64,000 nucleotides of DNA, taken from the NCBI RefSeq assembly GCF_041435195.1, contig NZ_CP108106.1, positions 248,001 through 312,000 on the forward strand. The letters are read 5' to 3'. The notes under the pieces are model-generated. The model ran no database searches and was not told where the DNA came from. It saw only the letters and a program-made list of their open reading frames with translations. Position 1 is the stretch's first letter, and the number at the start of each line of letters is the position of its first letter. The stretch comes from Streptomyces sp. NBC_00224. Lineage in GTDB: Bacteria; Actinomycetota; Actinomycetes; Streptomycetales; Streptomycetaceae. A program made the translations under genes and the position numbers. This document shows positions 63,312 through 64,000 of the stretch, piece after piece.

Positions 63312-64000
63312 TCAGTCTTCCGCCGGTCCGCAGGTTCCGCCGGATGAGGGCTTGCAGGTGTCGTTGTTCGGCGAGCAGTCCGGACCGCAGGGCGCCACCC
63401 CCGGCGAGGGCATGCACGAGTCTTCGTCGGGGGTGCAGCCGCGTCCCCTGCGCGGCGGGATCATCGCTTTGATCTGGGACCATTTCTCCCCGGCGAAAAT
63501 CGCGGCCAGGCCCTCATCCTGCACCTGTCCGGCGGGCAGAAAACGCCCCAGGACGCACGGCGTTACCGAACCGTCCGGCATCACCGCAGCCGTGTTCCGG
63601 GCGCAGTTGCCGCACAGCTGCGACACGGACGGCGCTCCGCTGCCCCGGGCCGCGTTGCCGACGCCCCGGACGCGGTCGATGTGCACATCGGTGATGCCGA
63701 GCGTCGCGAGGTCCGCGCGGGCCTGTTCGACGCGCTGGCCGGCCAGAACATCAACGATGCCCACCCGCAGGGGGATGCCCCGGCGGTGGGCTTCGATGAT
63801 GTTGGCGCGGATCGCCGTGTGGCTGCCTGCGCGGCCGGTAACGGCGTCGTGCCCGTCGTCGGTGTCAGCGTAGTAGGACGACGCCAGGCTCACCCCGGGC
63901 CGCGTGAACAGGCTCCAGTGCGCGAGGCGGACCTTGTAGAGGTTGCTGTAGACCTCCACGCCGAGATCCAGGCCCAGGGCGTGCTCGACGAGCTCGGCGA
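63312..64000 (-). CDS. Radical SAM/SPASM protein, 3' part only, with C-x-P repeat tail
   Basis: The gene enters from beyond the window end; about 229 C-terminal residues are visible and no start. It shows the end of the TIM-barrel half (EVYSNLYKVRLAHWSLFTRP, GIPLRVGIVDVLAGQRVEQA) and a SPASM segment: SQLCGNCARNTAAVMPDGSV with TPCVLGRFLPAG. The last 40 residues hold six C-x-P units (CTPD, CMPS, CGPD, CSPN, CKPS, CGPA). The radical SAM CxxxCxxC motif must lie outside. Such enzymes install C-C or thioether links in RiPPs. Operon with the methyltransferase at 62157. Confidence 0.83.
   Translation of the reverse strand, partial: AELVEHALGLDLGVEVYSNLYKVRLAHWSLFTRPGVSLASSYYADTDDGHDAVTGRAGSHTAIRANIIEAHRRGIPLRVGIVDVLAGQRVEQARADLATLGITDVHIDRVRGVGNAARGSGAPSVSQLCGNCARNTAAVMPDGSVTPCVLGRFLPAGQVQDEGLAAIFAGEKWSQIKAMIPPRRGRGCTPDEDSCMPSPGVAPCGPDCSPNNDTCKPSSGGTCGPAED

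Overview
The window is high-GC actinobacterial DNA, almost certainly from a Streptomyces or close relative. Codon usage is GC3-rich, GTG and TTG starts are common, and the families are typical Streptomyces ones (DUF6000, MmpS-like, excalibur, ricin-type and PLL lectins, LuxR-type two-component pairs, CHAT proteins). No rRNA, tRNA, CRISPR array or replication origin was seen. The density of broken insertion sequences and truncated genes suggests an accessory zone such as a chromosome arm, island or plasmid; this is inferred from content only.

Layout. 1-9 kb: a coiled-coil gene broken by a heptanucleotide repeat, an ATP-dependent DNA ligase, a secreted cutinase-like/LysM protein, IS110 and HNH remnants, a membrane protein and a methyltransferase. 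9-19 kb: a secreted beta-trefoil lectin, an MFS fragment, a methyltransferase, a broken ISL3 element, DUF6000, a secreted GDSL lipase, a broken PLL-type propeller gene, a Tn7/Mu-like transposase plus broken ATPase, and a GNAT enzyme. 19.5-31.8 kb is the mobile core: a long palindrome; an ISL3 element with exact 8-bp target duplication; a two-gene class II lanthipeptide locus (Nif11-type precursor plus CCG-type LanM) and a Tn3 fragment bracketed by inverted IS-end-like sequences; an IS3 element; and an IS5-like element whose transposase is split by a group II intron at a point where precise splicing restores the frame. 32-36 kb: secreted MpaB-family oxygenase, a chymotrypsin-fold protein lacking the catalytic serine, a second partial IS5-like copy, PlsC and GlsB fragments.

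36.7-41.4 kb holds a two-component system divergent from a complete diphtheria-toxin-like protein: ADP-ribosyltransferase domain, disulfide-bracketed RAKR loop, translocation domain and a divergent C-terminal domain. An MmpS-like protein follows. This is the most striking single gene of the window. 41.5-52.4 kb: broken HNH gene, second beta-trefoil lectin, small secreted proteins, excalibur protein, alpha/beta hydrolase between two IS1380 left ends, and IS1380 itself. 52.4-58.1 kb is a tight operon of a 1473-residue TPR-CHAT protein, a zinc-ribbon-like protein and a membrane protein, resembling actinobacterial conflict/signalling modules. 58.4-64 kb carries two PCMT-like methyltransferases, small ORFs, a GNAT-like protein and the 3' part of a SPASM radical-SAM gene with a C-x-P repeat tail, most like RiPP maturation genes.

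How genes may work together is inference: RR to HK (overlapping) with the divergent toxin gene as a possible target; precursor to LanM as a RiPP pair; CHAT, zinc-ribbon and membrane genes as one operon; radical SAM and methyltransferase as one operon. Several secreted proteins (toxin, lectins, lipase, inactive protease, oxygenase) give the region an exoprotein character.
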